From Kalaharituber pfeilii (lineage: Eukaryota; Ascomycota; Pezizomycetes; Pezizales; Pezizaceae): a stretch of 64,000 bases of DNA. Numbering within the stretch: the stretch's first letter is position 1; each line of letters opens with the position of its first letter. Under the pieces are notes generated by a model. That model ran no database searches. It was not told where the DNA came from and was given only the letters and a program-made list of their open reading frames with translations. The position numbers were made by a program, and so were the translations under genes. Location of the stretch: contig WHUZ01000070.1 of NCBI GenBank assembly GCA_015179045.1, positions 274,985 through 338,984 of the forward strand, read 5' to 3'. Positions 8,790-19,670 of this stretch are shown here, in pieces.

Positions 8790-9745
8790 ATTGCTTAAAA
8801 TAGCCCCATTTTCATCAACCCTAGAACAGCAAATTGGTGTTTGCGACGGCATTCAAGTTGGGTATCCATAGTGAGGTTGATGATGATGATGCAATAGTAG
8901 TACAGGGTTGCAAAATCCCTCTTTTGTGCCGTCGGGTTGCTGCCTGTTGTTCTGTCTGAAGCTCTTCCTTCACTTTCTTCTTGTCTTCCGCATCTTTGGT
9001 CATCGCATCCACATGGTCCTTCCACACCTAAAATACTTGCTTGATATCAGAATCATTTTATACAGTTCCTGATTCTCTCGCTTATTGTCCAGCTTGGAAC
9101 TCGAGTTGAATAAGGAGACTAGACGTTGTTTCTCTAGGATCGCCAACTGTTTTAACCGTAGCATCGATAAAATACTGCTTAATCTCCTTCAAAAATTCTC
9201 TTTATTACTACAACAATGTTTGCTTTGATATTCCACACATAATCGTACCAGTACTAGACGATCCTTATCCGTTAAATTGTCTTAATGACTCTGTTTGCTA
9301 TTTCGTGCGTTCGTTTGCTTTTTTCTGGTCTGTTCGGTTTGCTCGGCTTCTCTGTAATTCACGGAACCCCGCTTGCAGCTGTTCGCCATGCGGGGCAGAC
9401 TTATCTGGTTACCTCTGATGAAATTGTTCAGTGATTCCCTGTATAATGGTGGGGCTTGTAGCTGGTTCCCACGTATTCTCATGATACGGAAACGTGGAAT
9501 TTAGGCGCAGGTGCAGACGTAGGCGTAGGCTTAGGAACTGGTACGGGTGTAGGTGTAGGTGTAGGCTGAGATGTCGGAAAAATGGGTTAGTGTACCCAGA
9601 AACTGCGTCAGTGGCAACTTAACGTTGTCAGACATTATAGACATTTCCTGATTTTTGGTTGACCGTGTGAATCGGTTCGCTGAATCGATCACGGCGTTCA
9701 GAATGAAAATTGAATAAAAGCTGGTGAAGATAGATAGGGTCAAAA
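8790..9745. other. Unresolved repeat-derived stretch
   Basis: A minus-strand frame (8821-9027) is lysine/glutamate-rich without a recognisable domain. At 9359-9392 there is a bare fragment of the Tad-type LINE 3' tail (CCCCGCTTGCAGCTG). 9500-9570 (minus) reads a PTPTPTPVPVPKPTPTSAP run, as found in gypsy gag linkers. No complete gene. Confidence 0.35.
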
Positions 9746-9751
9746 AGCGGT

Positions 9752-9807
9752 GGTTTCCCTGCCATAGGCTTGTAGCTTGAATGCGGGGTTATGTGAACCA
9801 AAAAAAG
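9752..9807 (+). mobile_element. Tad-LINE 3'-tail micro-insertion
   Basis: A 56-bp insert: CCCTGCCATAGGCTTG, GCGGGGTTATGTGA and an A7 tail. It is flanked by AAGCGGT at 9745-9751 and 9808-9814. It matches only the last ~50 bases of the LINE that ends at 61437. Confidence 0.65.
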
Positions 9808-9845
9808 AAGCGGTCCCGGGGATGAAATAATTGTGTAGGATTTTC

Positions 9846-10200
9846 TAGCGTGTGGCATAGTCATACATCCCTCGGAATTCCTAGAAAGCATCCTGGTGCC
9901 AGCAAACTGCCTCCATTATCACCATATCAAGGAGTAAATCTTCCTCCGGAACAACAAGAATTCAATCGACGAATGTCTTCAGTCCGCATAGTTGTAGAAT
10001 GTGTCTTTGAAGACAACGGCCAACAACTATTCTCCTTCCTTAGCTATGCTCCAAATCAACGTCATCTTCAGCAACGAGTCGGTCCTCAATTTATTAGAGC
10101 AACTCTCCTCTTTAACGCACATATTTATCTGCATGGGAGTCAGATTACTCAACTTTTCAACTCAAGTGGGGGGTAAAACCACCTACATTAGAAGAATATT
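9846..10200 (+). pseudogene. PIF/Harbinger transposase C-terminal fragment
   Basis: Reads FNRRMSSVRIVVECVFED, then LLFNAHIYLHGSQITQLF, and, after a shift, KPPTLEEY. These are the last blocks of a Harbinger (DDE_Tnp_4) nuclease, including the RMSSVRIVVE segment holding the catalytic Glu. Earlier Asp blocks are missing and at least one frameshift precedes the C-terminus. Confidence 0.75.
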
Positions 10201-10475
10201 CTCATTGATTATTATTCCGCCGACTTTCCAAGGTATGTGCAAAAAATATTTGCATAAATTCTCGATGTTGTTAAAACCATTCTCCTCCTGCATCATTTCT
10301 TCAATTTTTTCTCCTTTTTCCAATCTTTCATTCGAAAATTCAATTCTTTTGCTTGCTCCCTCATGCTTCATCTCGTACTCTTTTCCTATCTGTTTCCAAT
10401 TATACCAACGTACGTTTTGTCTGTGCTTTTAAATTTAGGATGATTGGAATTGATAACCCATTGCACTGCCCACTA

Positions 10476-10622
10476 CCATGAATCTATTGGTCCGATTCAT
10501 GTTGGGAGGACCCAGAAGTCAGGAGTAGTGGTGTGTTGGCAACGGAGCGGGGAGCTGAAAAATTTCTCAACTCCACCCTGAGGAGGCCACTTCAAAAGTT
10601 GGATATTCTGGGATAAAAAATC
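10476..10622 (+). repeat. Dispersed repeat R1, copy 2
   Basis: Starts ATGAATCTATTGGTCCG and continues through GGTGTGTTGGCAACGGAG and GCGGGGAGCTGAAAAATTT, parallel to 2578-2700. It breaks down after about 145 bp. Confidence 0.6.
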
Positions 10623-10648
10623 GATTCGAGGTGACGGTTTTCAATCTA

Positions 10649-10703
10649 TTTTTTTTTTTTTTTTATATCATTACTCGCGTGCCGCCCTATGGGCTATGGC
10701 GAG
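10649..10703 (-). mobile_element. Micro-retro-insertion, module copy C
   Basis: Minus strand: CGCCATAGCCCATAGGGC, GCACGCGAGTAATGATAT and about A16. No convincing target duplication, so one flank may have been altered. Confidence 0.7.
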
Positions 10704-10789
10704 GTAATGTAGCTTTCGCCCGGGGAGGTTGGGGGGGGGGGGGTTGGAGTTGCGAAATCCCTTCCGAACTTTTGTCCTTCGAAGTGGTT

Positions 10790-11990
10790 GTATCTCTTGG
10801 GTGTAGCTCACTCTGGAGATTCACATCTGGCGCGTGATAGCTGTCTTAATTTCCTTCGTATTAGTTTGCACTTCCAGTCCGCTTACTAGCAAATGCTGCA
10901 TGCCGTCGAGTTGGAACCGGCGTTTCCATAGAGGTATTGGAAGAGGAATTTTGTACGCTGTGAGGGTAGGAGTTGAAGAAGTTTATGGGAGGGGTCTTGG
11001 TGTCGGTATGGGACTTTTGGACCGTTCGAGTGGTGTATCTTGACGATCTGAGGCACCGGCGTTATATCTTCAGGACTTTCTCCTGTATCATCAATAGTCC
11101 GTAGTTCGGCATTATTTGGAATATCTCGATTGATTCTTTTTGCTCTTTTGATATGCTCCGGGCAGTTGGGATCACCTGTCGGCTTTGGATGGGTAACCAT
11201 TGCAATCCACTGTCGCTTTAAGGAAGCCTCATCTCTTTCTTGTCTCCCATGCCTGCTTGCATATGTAGCATTATAAATATCTGCTACTGCTTCTCACATA
11301 TCTCCACCAAATCGCATTCTTATCCTCCTGCGAAAAATTCCCATTTTGCTTGTTCGATACCTCGAATACCTGACCGCTCAGTGTGTGACTGTTGTTGCTT
11401 GAGACCCAAGTACTCTCCCCCCGTGTTTGAGAGCTCATATTGTCAGCTTTGTGGTGAGATTCAGAGCTTCTGTGGCAATGTCTTTGACAGATTACCCCCC
11501 TCACAGACGCCATTTCCTTTTCCGATTTCGCCCTATGTGTTTCCCCGGATTCTATTGACCTTTGGTCCTATTGTCGATGCAAACAGTGCTCGTATGAATT
11601 CCCAGAACTCTTTTTCTGATGTACTCTCTATATATTGAGCGCCATGGTTTATGCAGAGGTGCATCAGTTTTAATTTTACTTCCGGTGTATATCTGATGCT
11701 TCGTCCTAGCTGGCTTGTTGCCTGCTCAACTTGCGGAGCTCATGACTCTGTTGACTGTTGTCGACCTGGTGTTGGACTCCAATGATATGGTACAGTAGGG
11801 GATTGTGCCCATAATGGAGATAGGGAAGAAAAAAGAGACGGAGATGGAGAGGATACACTTGAGGAGAAGTGCGCTTCTATAGCTGAACTTGATGCCATAG
11901 TGGATGCATTCAGCGACAACCACCACATCCCCCGAGCGAAACACATATAGATCGAAGACACTCAGTACGCTGAGTCTCTTGATCCAAATC
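10790..11990 (-). pseudogene. Relic of a Myb/SANT-like DNA-binding protein
   Basis: Minus-strand pieces in several frames line up in order. A Ser/Pro-rich start near 11890 is followed by SIRYTPEVKLKLMHLCINHG and EFWEFIRALFASTIG, a gap, then VADIYNATYASRHGRQERDE and LKRQWIAMVTHPKPTGDPN with CPEHIKRAKRINRDI. The last part aligns with the relic at 6564-6950. Multiple stops and frameshifts make it non-functional. I infer a DNA-binding regulator associated with mobile elements; the family name is not secure. Confidence 0.45.
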
Positions 11991-12035
11991 TCATTCCAAA
12001 AACCCCTCTCCGCACAAGTTAGTGCCGGGAAGAGT
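11910..12035 (-). repeat. Dispersed repeat R1, partial copy
   Basis: Shares the sequence around GACTCAGCGTACTGAGTGT (minus strand) with GACTCAGTGCGCTGAGAGC in copy 31370-31567, plus flanking bases. The rest has diverged. Confidence 0.45.
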
Positions 12036-12141
12036 GAGATTGGGAGGGAAATGGCCCGTGGAGACCTAATTCGGTGCAGGACTGTGCCTAGGTGTAAAAT
12101 AGGACGCTTTCGAGCGGAGAAAAGAGTTAATGATTCGATTT

Positions 12142-12386
12142 TTTTTTTTTTTTAATGCACGAGCTGTGCAGGATAAGACATGCTTGGATCTTCTGCGCGA
12201 AGATAGGCAACTGCTTTCGCATAAGCATCGTCCACCATTTTGTCACCTTGTGGCCTAGTTGGCCAAGGATTTATTGCCAGAGTTAATGCAAATATATATA
12301 GTTTCGCCGTTCTGATCGGCCGCTGGAGTTGAGCTGGCAAAGAATGTACCAGTAATCGCGTGCCGCCCTAAGGGCTATGGCGAGGG
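12142..12386 (-). mobile_element. Chimeric retro-insertion: module joined to a coding fragment and A-tail
   Basis: One 245-bp insert lies between AATGATTCGATT at 12130-12141 and 12387-12398. On the minus strand it starts with the usual module (CGCCATAGCCCTTAGGGC, GCACGCGATTACTG). About 200 bases of open coding sequence follow (INPWPTRPQGDKMVDDAYAK and AYLRAEDPSMSYPAQLVH), then an A-tail whose first bases make the stop codon. A single target duplication encloses both parts, so they entered together. The NPWPT...A...A pattern resembles the fragment at 7621-7950. Confidence 0.75.
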
Positions 12387-12454
12387 AATGATTCGATTGC
12401 ATGATGATGGTGATGGTCCGGAACTACGTACAGGACCTGCCGCTTCTATGCCTC

Positions 12455-12640
12455 TCGCCACAGCCTAACAACTTTCTGAAGGTAGAGATGGGATATAAAC
12501 ACAACGATCCGTCGGCCCATAATTCATCCGTCGGTCGCCAGGATTACTCGTCAGTTCGTTCCAGTTATCTTGGTGGTAGGTGACGTAGTTGCGGAGGTAT
12601 CCTTCGAGGGTTTTGAAGAAAGGGGCACACCTTTGCCAAA
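12455..12640 (-). pseudogene. Ty3/gypsy integrase fragment
   Basis: Encodes LEGYLRNYVTYHQDNWNEL, the QYLR-YVSYHQDNW block of gypsy integrases, then degenerate sequence. Downstream on the same strand from gag and RT pieces, so order is kept but most of pol is deleted. Confidence 0.6.
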
Positions 12641-12689
12641 TGCCATGCAACCGAGATCGTGAAGGATTGGAAGCCGAGAAGCGTTGGTA

Positions 12690-12890
12690 GCAAAACTAGA
12701 AAACGATGCCAAGGCGGACCAGATCGTTCGATTCAACACTGGGAGAGGCGCACAAGGGTCTCCTAGAGCAGTGGCAGCGGTAGCGGCTCATGACGGTGAT
12801 CTCATTCAGGCCTCGGTAATCGACACACAGGCAGAGGGATCTGTTAGCCTTCTTGACGAACAGGAAGGGGGGCCAAGCACACACAGGTCG
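12690..12890 (-). pseudogene. Ty3/gypsy reverse transcriptase fragment
   Basis: Reads FLFVKKANRSLCLCVDYRGL followed by NEITVMSRY, the first RT motifs of gypsy pol. It loses the frame after about 60 residues. The catalytic YxDD block is absent. Confidence 0.7.
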
Positions 12891-12956
12891 TCTCCGGTTC
12901 CAAAGTTATAGTATAACGGGGGTGCTTCGTCACGGCCGATTATGTGAATAAAAAAC

Positions 12957-13380
12957 TTAGAATATATTCTTCCTGGGTCGAACGTCTTGGGTCCATAGGA
13001 GATGCTCCACCTGCGACGTATGAAGGATATAAAGCATTGACAGGATGAGCAGCTGCCGGGGAGGCACTGGATTGAGCGGCTGCGGGCTGCTGCGGACGGG
13101 GTTTCTTTTTTTTATTTCACGTAACCCCGCTTGCAGCTGTTCGCCATGGCAGGGTCCCTGGACCGAAGTCCTTCTGGCCCGGAGACAGGCACTCCCGAAG
13201 GCTTCGTCGAGGGCGTCGAGGAGGGCCATGACGTTAGGAAAGGTGATGGTGTTATTGTTGATGTACGGCTGAACGTGTGAGACGGCCTTTCCCTTCAAGG
13301 AGTCCTATGGCATAGACGAGTTTATGGTTCTTGGTAGGGAAGAGCTCAGGGTCGCCAAGCAGCTTGAGGGTAACCATGAT
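12957..13380 (-). pseudogene. Ty3/gypsy gag fragment with LINE-tail insertion
   Basis: Two frames together read LLGDPELFPTKNHKLVYAIG, LLEGK, then AVSHVQPYINNNTITFPNV and MALLDALDEAFG, a typical gypsy capsid. A single-base shift separates them near 13290. A 55-60-bp Tad-LINE 3' tail (about 13104-13162, minus) interrupts the C-terminal part. Confidence 0.7.
13104..13162 (-). mobile_element. Tad-LINE 3'-tail micro-insertion
   Basis: Minus strand: GGACCCTGCCATGGCGAAC, CTGCAAGCGGGGTTACGTG, A-rich tail. It is embedded in gypsy gag. Target duplication not clear. Confidence 0.6.
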
Positions 13381-13387
13381 TTTGTAT

Positions 13388-13443
13388 TTTTTTTTTTTTG
13401 GTCACGTAACCCCGCATACAGGCTGTCAGCCTATGGCAGGGAT
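13388..13443 (-). mobile_element. Tad-LINE 3'-tail micro-insertion
   Basis: Minus strand: CCCTGCCATAGGCTGAC, GCGGGGTTACGTGACC, A13. Flanks ATGATTTTGTAT and ATGGTTTTTGAAT suggest a diverged target duplication. Confidence 0.6.
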
Positions 13444-13449
13444 ATGGTT

Positions 13450-13911
13450 TTTGAATAAATGTTTTCAACATGTTTCGGGATTCGTCGAATTTTGCGGGGT
13501 TCGCTATTTTGGCTGCTCGGAAGTAAGGGGTATGACCAGTGTGTTGAGGCAAGTGTGGCGCACAGGGTCCTCCAAGCTATTTTCCGGGCTTCGGTTGGGT
13601 TGGTACTGGTACTGATGAGGGTAACCACAGTTATTCATGGTATTGGCGAGGTCGAGGATGGGCTTGGATTCCCTCTTTTTTTTTTTTTTTTTTTTATATA
13701 TCATTACTCGCGTGCCGCCTTGTAGGCTATGGCGAGTTTTGGATTCGCTCCCGAACCTATCTCTTGTAATCGTCCAGTCCGCATCCCAAATGGGAAAGCC
13801 CTTGCCTGTTGAATGAGTGATGTGCTGTAGGTCTGGAATTCGGTCTCGCTGTCGGACATGGAGTTTATTTCCGTATCCCTGCAGATGGGTGACGAAAATC
13901 GGGAGTGTCAT
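13450..13911 (-). pseudogene. Retrotransposon gag-like relic split by copy E
   Basis: A broken minus-strand frame reads LPIFVTHLQGYGNKL and GFPIWDADWTITRDRFGSES, then, beyond the insertion at 13676-13738, KPILDLANTMNNCGYPH. Position between gypsy gag parts suggests gag-derived sequence. No diagnostic motif is visible. Confidence 0.35.
13676..13738 (-). mobile_element. Micro-retro-insertion, module copy E
   Basis: A 63-bp insert with the module (CGCCATAGCCTACAAGGC, ACGCGAGTAATGATATA) and an A21 tail on the minus strand. It is flanked by TTGGATTCCCTC (13664-13675) and TTGGATTCGCTC (13739-13750). Confidence 0.8.
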
Positions 13912-13929
13912 TGGAGGGGGGCGTTGGGA

Positions 13930-14603
13930 GTCGAGTACAAGCGCAAATGCTAAGACTATGCTCCCACAAAAAGTTGCTCACAACAAAAAGTAGCAAATCA
14001 CTTTGACAAAAAGGATGAATTCCTGCCGCAAGTGATGATGTGACTGTGGATCCTGTGCTGGCGGATTGCGCAAGTTTGAGCCATCGGCGTTCGAATTCCG
14101 TGATATGGTCGGAAAGGGAGTCTTTTCTGTCATCGAACTTTAAGTGGGTTACATTCATCAGGATGATTCCCCTTGCCATCATCAATCCGGGTTTTTATCT
14201 CTGTTATTGCAGGTATTGTCAGTTCTATTGCTATTATCACCATCATCAGGAAGTCCTACCCGCCATCCTCCTCTAAATGATTCCCCCCATTCTCATCTTG
14301 ATCACCCCTATCCTCATCTTGATCCCCCTCATTCTCATCCTGGTCCCTGCCATCCTCATTATCCTGATCCCCATTCTCATTGATCCTATCACTATCACTA
14401 TCACTACTGGCAGAACTTGGATCAAATTCTGAATGTAAACTGAGCTCATCCTCACTTTCAAATTCAAAATCCAAGATGTACAAGGGGGGGCCAACTGTCT
14501 GCCCGGGAGGTAAAACGCCTCGATGTCCTCGACGGTCTAGAATTAGGGGTGTACTGGTACTTCCAGTTGTGTAGATGTCCACACAGGGACGAGGAGCAGG
14601 CAA
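13930..14603 (-). pseudogene. Gag-like relics with acidic repeat
   Basis: 13960-14185 reads MNVTHLKFDDRKDSLSDHI followed by FERRWLKLAQSA, resembling a UBN2-type gag helix. 14256-14603 is an open frame whose C-terminal part is an Asp/Glu/Gln/Asn repeat (DQDENEGDQDEDRGDQDENG). Both look like N-terminal pieces of LTR-retrotransposon gag proteins. No catalytic domain is present. Confidence 0.4.
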
Positions 14604-15164
14604 GCTGATCGAAGGGATGCTGGATCATGCTAAATGGCGGAGGGAGGATGCGTTGTAGAGTCAAGATCGGGGAGAAGGGTAGTTCTTTTGAACAGCTGGC
14701 TGCGGGCTTGCCAAGGGGTACGACTGCGGGGGCATGGACTACTTTGGCAGTGGACTTTGGCGGCGGCGGCAGCGGCGGAGGCGGAGCGGGAAGGCAGAGG
14801 GGTCTAATAGAACGATCAGGAACCAGACGGGTCTGTTGACAGAAACGACAACGGGAAAGGAGAGAAAAGGTCTACATAAGGTCCAGACAGGGCACTTATA
14901 CGCGGTAGGCCCATCGGCCAAGAAACACAATCCATAGCCAGGAGCGGCGACGGGAGCAGAATTTTCATGATGGCAGTCACGATGACGTACACCTGACCAG
15001 GCCCCGGCACCCGGCTAGCTGCCTATAGCTAGCCGGTTACTACAGGCTTGCCGGCTTGTCGGTCATCACATAACCCCGCATAGACGCTACCAACCCCGAT
15101 GTTCGGCGGAGGAAGCCTAACTGAGTCGAGCCTGGATTTCCAAAGTGGTTCACTAGCGAAAAGC
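14604..15164. other. Low-information stretch
   Basis: Contains a GGCGGCGGCAGCGGC run (14758-14790), a short palindromic patch GGCTAGCTGCCTATAGCTAG (about 15013) resembling one at 42650, and a bare Tad-LINE tail scrap near 15070. No gene. Confidence 0.35.
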
Positions 15165-15167
15165 TTA

Positions 15168-15372
15168 GGCCCTGTTTGGTTGCAGTATGTCGTATCAGAT
15201 AGTTTAGATCTAGTATCAGTATGAATGGCCAAGGCGGGATACCGCGTAAGAGGTGCTATTGGAACTGGGGAAGTGCTTGTTTGCTACAATTTTGACTACA
15301 TACCTACAGATATGCAGTGCAACAAAAAAAAACCGGCAACATGAAGGTTCGTTTGCTACATTCTCATTGTGG

Positions 15373-15404
<32 letters not shown>

Positions 15405-15970
15405 CCGCGGCTGCTAATATGTCAAACTTCTCAATTGCAGCTATTGTATTCCGAGTCTCAAGCTACTTCTGCTATCACTATCACGCCTTCTGCTATAGCA
15501 CTCAATCAGCCTACCCAAATTGGACCTTCCAAAGGATGTCGCGAGTTTGGCTGAAAAATAGACCTCCTGTAAGTATGCATTTCCTTGCAATGCTAATGTC
15601 TACATAGGAGTTTTATTATAAAAGAATAGCATGTACTCTGTTATTTCTATTCCAATCGCCAATAATAGGTCTGGAGTGAGGAAATCGTGAGAGTTGAGTT
15701 CTGCCATAATAGTGGTGCAATCCAATGCCGATGTCGTGATGTGATGTCGATATTGTGATGCGATGTCAATGTCAATGTCATGAGGCAATACAATAGTGTG
15801 ATGCAGTTCATTGTAGCAAACGGAATGATACATGGCTATACTCACCTCCGTTGGACAGTTCCAATTTTTGCGGGCGGAAACTCACAGTTTAGTTTCGCCC
15901 TAGTGAAACGTAGAAATCGTTTGTAGTTTCCACTTAAATCTCGGCTATACGTGGTCAACCAAACAAGGCC
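15168..15970. mobile_element. Non-autonomous PIF/Harbinger-type element (MITE), 803 bp
   Basis: Terminal inverted repeats GGCCCTGTTTGGTTG (15168-15182) and CAACCAAACAAGGCC (15956-15970) are flanked by TTA on both sides (15165-15167, 15971-15973). A 3-bp TTA target duplication with GGCCCTGTTTGG-type ends is characteristic of PIF/Harbinger. The interior has no transposase. It holds a long A-run (15374-15399) and ATGTCRAT-type short repeats (15740-15780). The Harbinger transposase scrap at 9846-10200 shows the superfamily has been present. Confidence 0.8.
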
Positions 15971-15973
15971 TTA

Positions 15974-18485
15974 GCGTGCACGAGGTTTCCAGGCAAGGAG
16001 GAGTTGCTGGTACACGGGTTCGAATGAAGAAATTTTTACTTTTCCTTGTTGTGGCTATTCCTTTTTGTGCGTTACTATAACGCCATGGCTGGGTGGTTGA
16101 TGAAAAATGCGATGGTAATTTACTACGGAAAGTGATAGCAACTACTAATTTTTTTTTTTTTTTTTTTTTTTTTTAATCGGTATGTACTCGCATGGCGCCT
16201 TATGGGCTCATATGGCGAGAGCAACTACAGTACTAATGTGAAAATTTGGTGGATCTTCCGTGCAATACAGGGATGTGAGAAATTTGACAGATCGTCTGGC
16301 TGTGGCTAAACACAACCCCGGAAGCTGTTGAAGGGGTTGTGGGAAGCTGTCATTTGGTGGTATGATAGGCGGGTAGTCTCGTAACTAGGTAAGCGGGGTA
16401 GGCGCTAGCATACATAGACCGGAGTGGTGGTGGGGGCGACACTAGTCTGGTAAAGAGACTATCATACCAGGTAGGGCGACACGGTGGGGTTGTTGTTGTG
16501 GTGCCCCAGACTCGGAGTCACGTTTCAAACAACGAAATCATTAGCTAACTAGCTAACTACGAAACATCTCCGAATTGGGGGGGTGCAGCTCTGGACGCCA
16601 AAACCCCCTGTGCTAGTTTCTGAAAGTCATTGATCTGCTCCGGATAAGCACGGGATGGATTAAGGTTACCGGAGTTTGGAATTAGAGCCTTTTTCGACCT
16701 ATTCTGATGAGTATCATAACGTCTCATAAAATTAGCCACGGATATCGGACGTGGAGGTAAACACGCACTAGACCTCAGAGATGCTCACGTTTAGTTAATG
16801 ACTTATTTTAACACGTGACTCTGATTCAGGGCATGGGAAAAGGATCTTTTTTTTTTTTTAATTCTGGGCGATCATTCACTGTGAATCTGTGAAACTGCGC
16901 CCATGGGAAGTCATCCAGTCTTGGAGCAAACATAACCCCACTCACGCGATGGGCTAGGAGACAGTGTGCTGCTATGTAAGAAATGATAGCAAAAACGCCG
17001 GCAGCCAAGCCAACGCAGAGGCCTAAAAATAGTTCTGGGCATGACAACAGCTATTCGCCATAGTGGGGTAGTGTCGTAACCAGACTAATAGTGGGGTAGT
17101 GCTGGAGGGTTGCCGAAGCAGCAGCTACTTAGCTGCTGAAGGTGCTATTAGATTAATAGCAGATGGGTGGTGGGACAAGGGTTCAGAGCACGGCAATCGG
17201 AGTCTCGCATTTTGAAGTCAGCCAGCCAATTCATTCTAAATGACAAGTCACATTGCCGTATTGTTTGGATGATCTACCAACTGCATTCCTGAATGGTCCC
17301 GCGTTGCATCATTGGCGACGCATTGGCCAATCGTGTTGATTGGTGTGTCAATCGGAACATCAGGTTCGGTTTGCTTATGCATACAATAGCGTTTTGATAT
17401 GTACAGTAGTAGCAATCTATGGGCTATATTAATATGTGGTGTCTACATGAAGAAACATTGATGACCCCCTTCCGAAAATATGGACTGAAGCTGACTTCAG
17501 CCTCACGTTTTGGCTCAACATACTATGGCAAAACCTCAAACTCTCATGGTCTCATGCCCAGTACTGTAAGTACATCACTCACGTGCGAGTCGTACCGTCA
17601 GCGGCTGGGCACGATTCTCGACACCCCATACACTTAAACAAATAAGAGAGCGTCCCCCCGTTTCATACCTTTATGAGTGGAGACATTTCGGCATAGAAAG
17701 TGAGGGAGATGACATTTTTATCTTTTTTAAATGTTGATGTAGTTATGCAAAATTACGAAATTGTGCAGTATTTTGTATCTACATTGTCTACCCCACCTTT
17801 GTCTGTGAAGAATTTCTGGGCATGTAGAATCAGGCAGAGGAGGGGCTTCTAGGAAATCTAGCGCTGATAAAGAGTTTGTGCACTAATATGGAGCTGCATC
17901 GTATATGGTCCGTACAAAATGAGAGGATGCTCGCCTGCGACGCTTGCAATGGGGGTAGAGTGTGCAGTGGGGGCAGGCCAGAGCATGTGATACTGCCGAC
18001 CGGGGTTAGGGACTTTGGTGCTCTCACAGAATAGATTATGCTCTTGCGACTTTTGACATGAGTGCCGCTTGCGCATTTGCTCCCTTGACGGGGATCCGGC
18101 ACACTTCCGGAAATGAAGACATTTCTCTCCACACAATTTGAATCATGTTCAAATGACTTCAAACTACATGTATAGCTAGGAAATATTGATAGAAACCTAT
18201 TCCGCATCTCGGTTAGCTGGTTTGAAAATATTTCGTTGGGATTATATTGGCGACACACCAAAAAATATCAATATTAGGATGACAAAAAAAATCCAACAAA
18301 TCCACCTTTACTTCCGAACTCTTGATTTTCCGCTACGATATACTGGAGATGTAGGTGCTTGGGGTGAAGTAGGGAAGAGCCGAAATTTTATGGAAGAGGG
18401 TGGTGTTCTGACAACGATGGCGTGGATTCAATATCCCAGGGTCATCTATACCAGACTATGCTTCAGAAGGCTCTGAGGTAGTCTC
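15974..18485. other. Mostly gene-free, low-support ORFs only
   Basis: No family is recognised. A minus-strand frame at 17858-18136 contains CGEKCLHFRKC and HSCQKSQEHNLFC, Cys/His spacing that hints at a decayed zinc-binding protein. 16557-16739 encodes an unrecognised 60-residue peptide. GTAGTSTCGTAAC-type short motifs recur near 16372, 17067 and 18478. No intact gene is supported. Confidence 0.3.
16150..16220 (-). mobile_element. Micro-retro-insertion, module copy F (diverged)
   Basis: Minus strand: CTCGCCATATGAGCCCATAA, GGCGCCATGCGAG and about A25. It is flanked by GCAACTACTAAT (16138-16149) and GCAACTACAGTACTAAT (16221-16237). The module has small insertions relative to other copies, so this is an older or variant copy. 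Confidence 0.7.
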
Positions 18486-18499
18486 GTAAGCTCTGAGGT

Positions 18500-19165
18500 A
18501 ATTCTGACTTGTTTCGGAGGGGTTTTGACACATGTAGCAGCGCCGTTGCCCTTTTTTGCTGCGCTTTCAGATTTTGCCGCTGTTTCCGGTTCCTTCTTTT
18601 CAGCCACTTTCTTGAGCTTCACAACCATAACTCCGTCAACTGCCTGATTGTAGTAAGCCTAGTTTTGCCTCACACAACTGTTTCCACATTTCGCTTCATC
18701 GACCCCTGGTTAATTGCTGCTTGTATACCCACCATTGTCATTGCCTCTAAATCCTGATGTCGAGAGCTTAAGGAAATTCCTTTTCATTTCGGAGAGTGAG
18801 ACCTCAGGATGGCGTTTAATGAAGTGAATGGTACCTCTTTTAAGTGCTGTTGATGTATGAAGAGTGCCGACACTATGAGAGGAAATTGTGCATTCTGTTG
18901 ATACAGTTTTCCGGTATCGTTTACTTTGGCGAGTGGTTTTCTAGGATTTTGATGGTAGACACTGCTTGCGCATCATCCAGATACGATGTTGGATTTTTTT
19001 TGGAAGTGAACCAAAGCGACCAATATCTAAAGACTATAGCGGATGATTACGCAGTGGCGTAAGTGAGAGGACAATGATGCCACGGTCTAGAAATTGACAT
19101 AAGAATTGCCAGGTGAAATGAGGTGCATGACTGTCGAGAAGAAAGAGGATCCATGAGTTCGGATT
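18500..19165 (-). pseudogene. Pogo/Fot1-like (DDE_1) transposase relic
   Basis: From 19165 downwards, minus-strand translation reads SWILFLLDSHAPHFTWQFLC and FLDRGIIVLSLTPLRNHPL, then, after a stop, SLDIGRFGSL: the second and third Asp blocks of a pogo DDE domain. A Lys-rich tail (VVKLKKVAEKKEPE, 18500-18628) continues in the same direction. Stops and shifts break the frame. The N-terminal HTH and first Asp are missing. Confidence 0.65.
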
Positions 19166-19584
19166 AGACCTGTATCGTGAAACGGATGAAAGTCATTTCC
19201 AGATATGCATAATCCTTCCCTAACCCATTACTAGTTCATCCATTAGGAATGTTGCAAATTGGACCCACGATGGGAGAGTTCGTGTCATTTTCACTTTTGC
19301 TGATGAGAGGACACTCTGGGCTCAGCAGTACTGTACTAGCTTGCTGTTTGCACCATTTCAAAAATAGAATAGCACACACGACTTACGGTATGCAGTGTCA
19401 TAATTCGTTTTGAACCAGCCAGCCAGATAGAGGTTGGGGACTCAACATGTGAGGCTGATGCCAAGCGTGTTTGTAGGTATTCTTGGTCTTATTGCGGGGA
19501 TATGAACAATTGCAACTGCGGAGTAATGCAAGACCATAGAGCGTGCGCACGAGAACACAACACCATTACTCACTGCTCCGAAGT
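19166..19584. other. Intergenic upstream of the WD40 receptor
   Basis: No coding signal recognised. Confidence 0.4.
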
Positions 19585-19670
19585 GCATAAAAGGCTCTTG
19601 ACACCAATTCTCGCTTTCCTTACTCTGTACATCCGACAGTTTTGTGATTCTGCCCCACTAGTCATTTAAG
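19585..19670 (+). promoter_or_regulatory. Putative core promoter of the NACHT-WD40 gene
   Basis: GCATAAAAGGC (TATA-like) begins about 86 bases before the ATG, followed by pyrimidine-rich TCTCGCTTTCCTTACTC, a common arrangement for fungal transcription starts. Inferred from sequence only. Confidence 0.4.
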
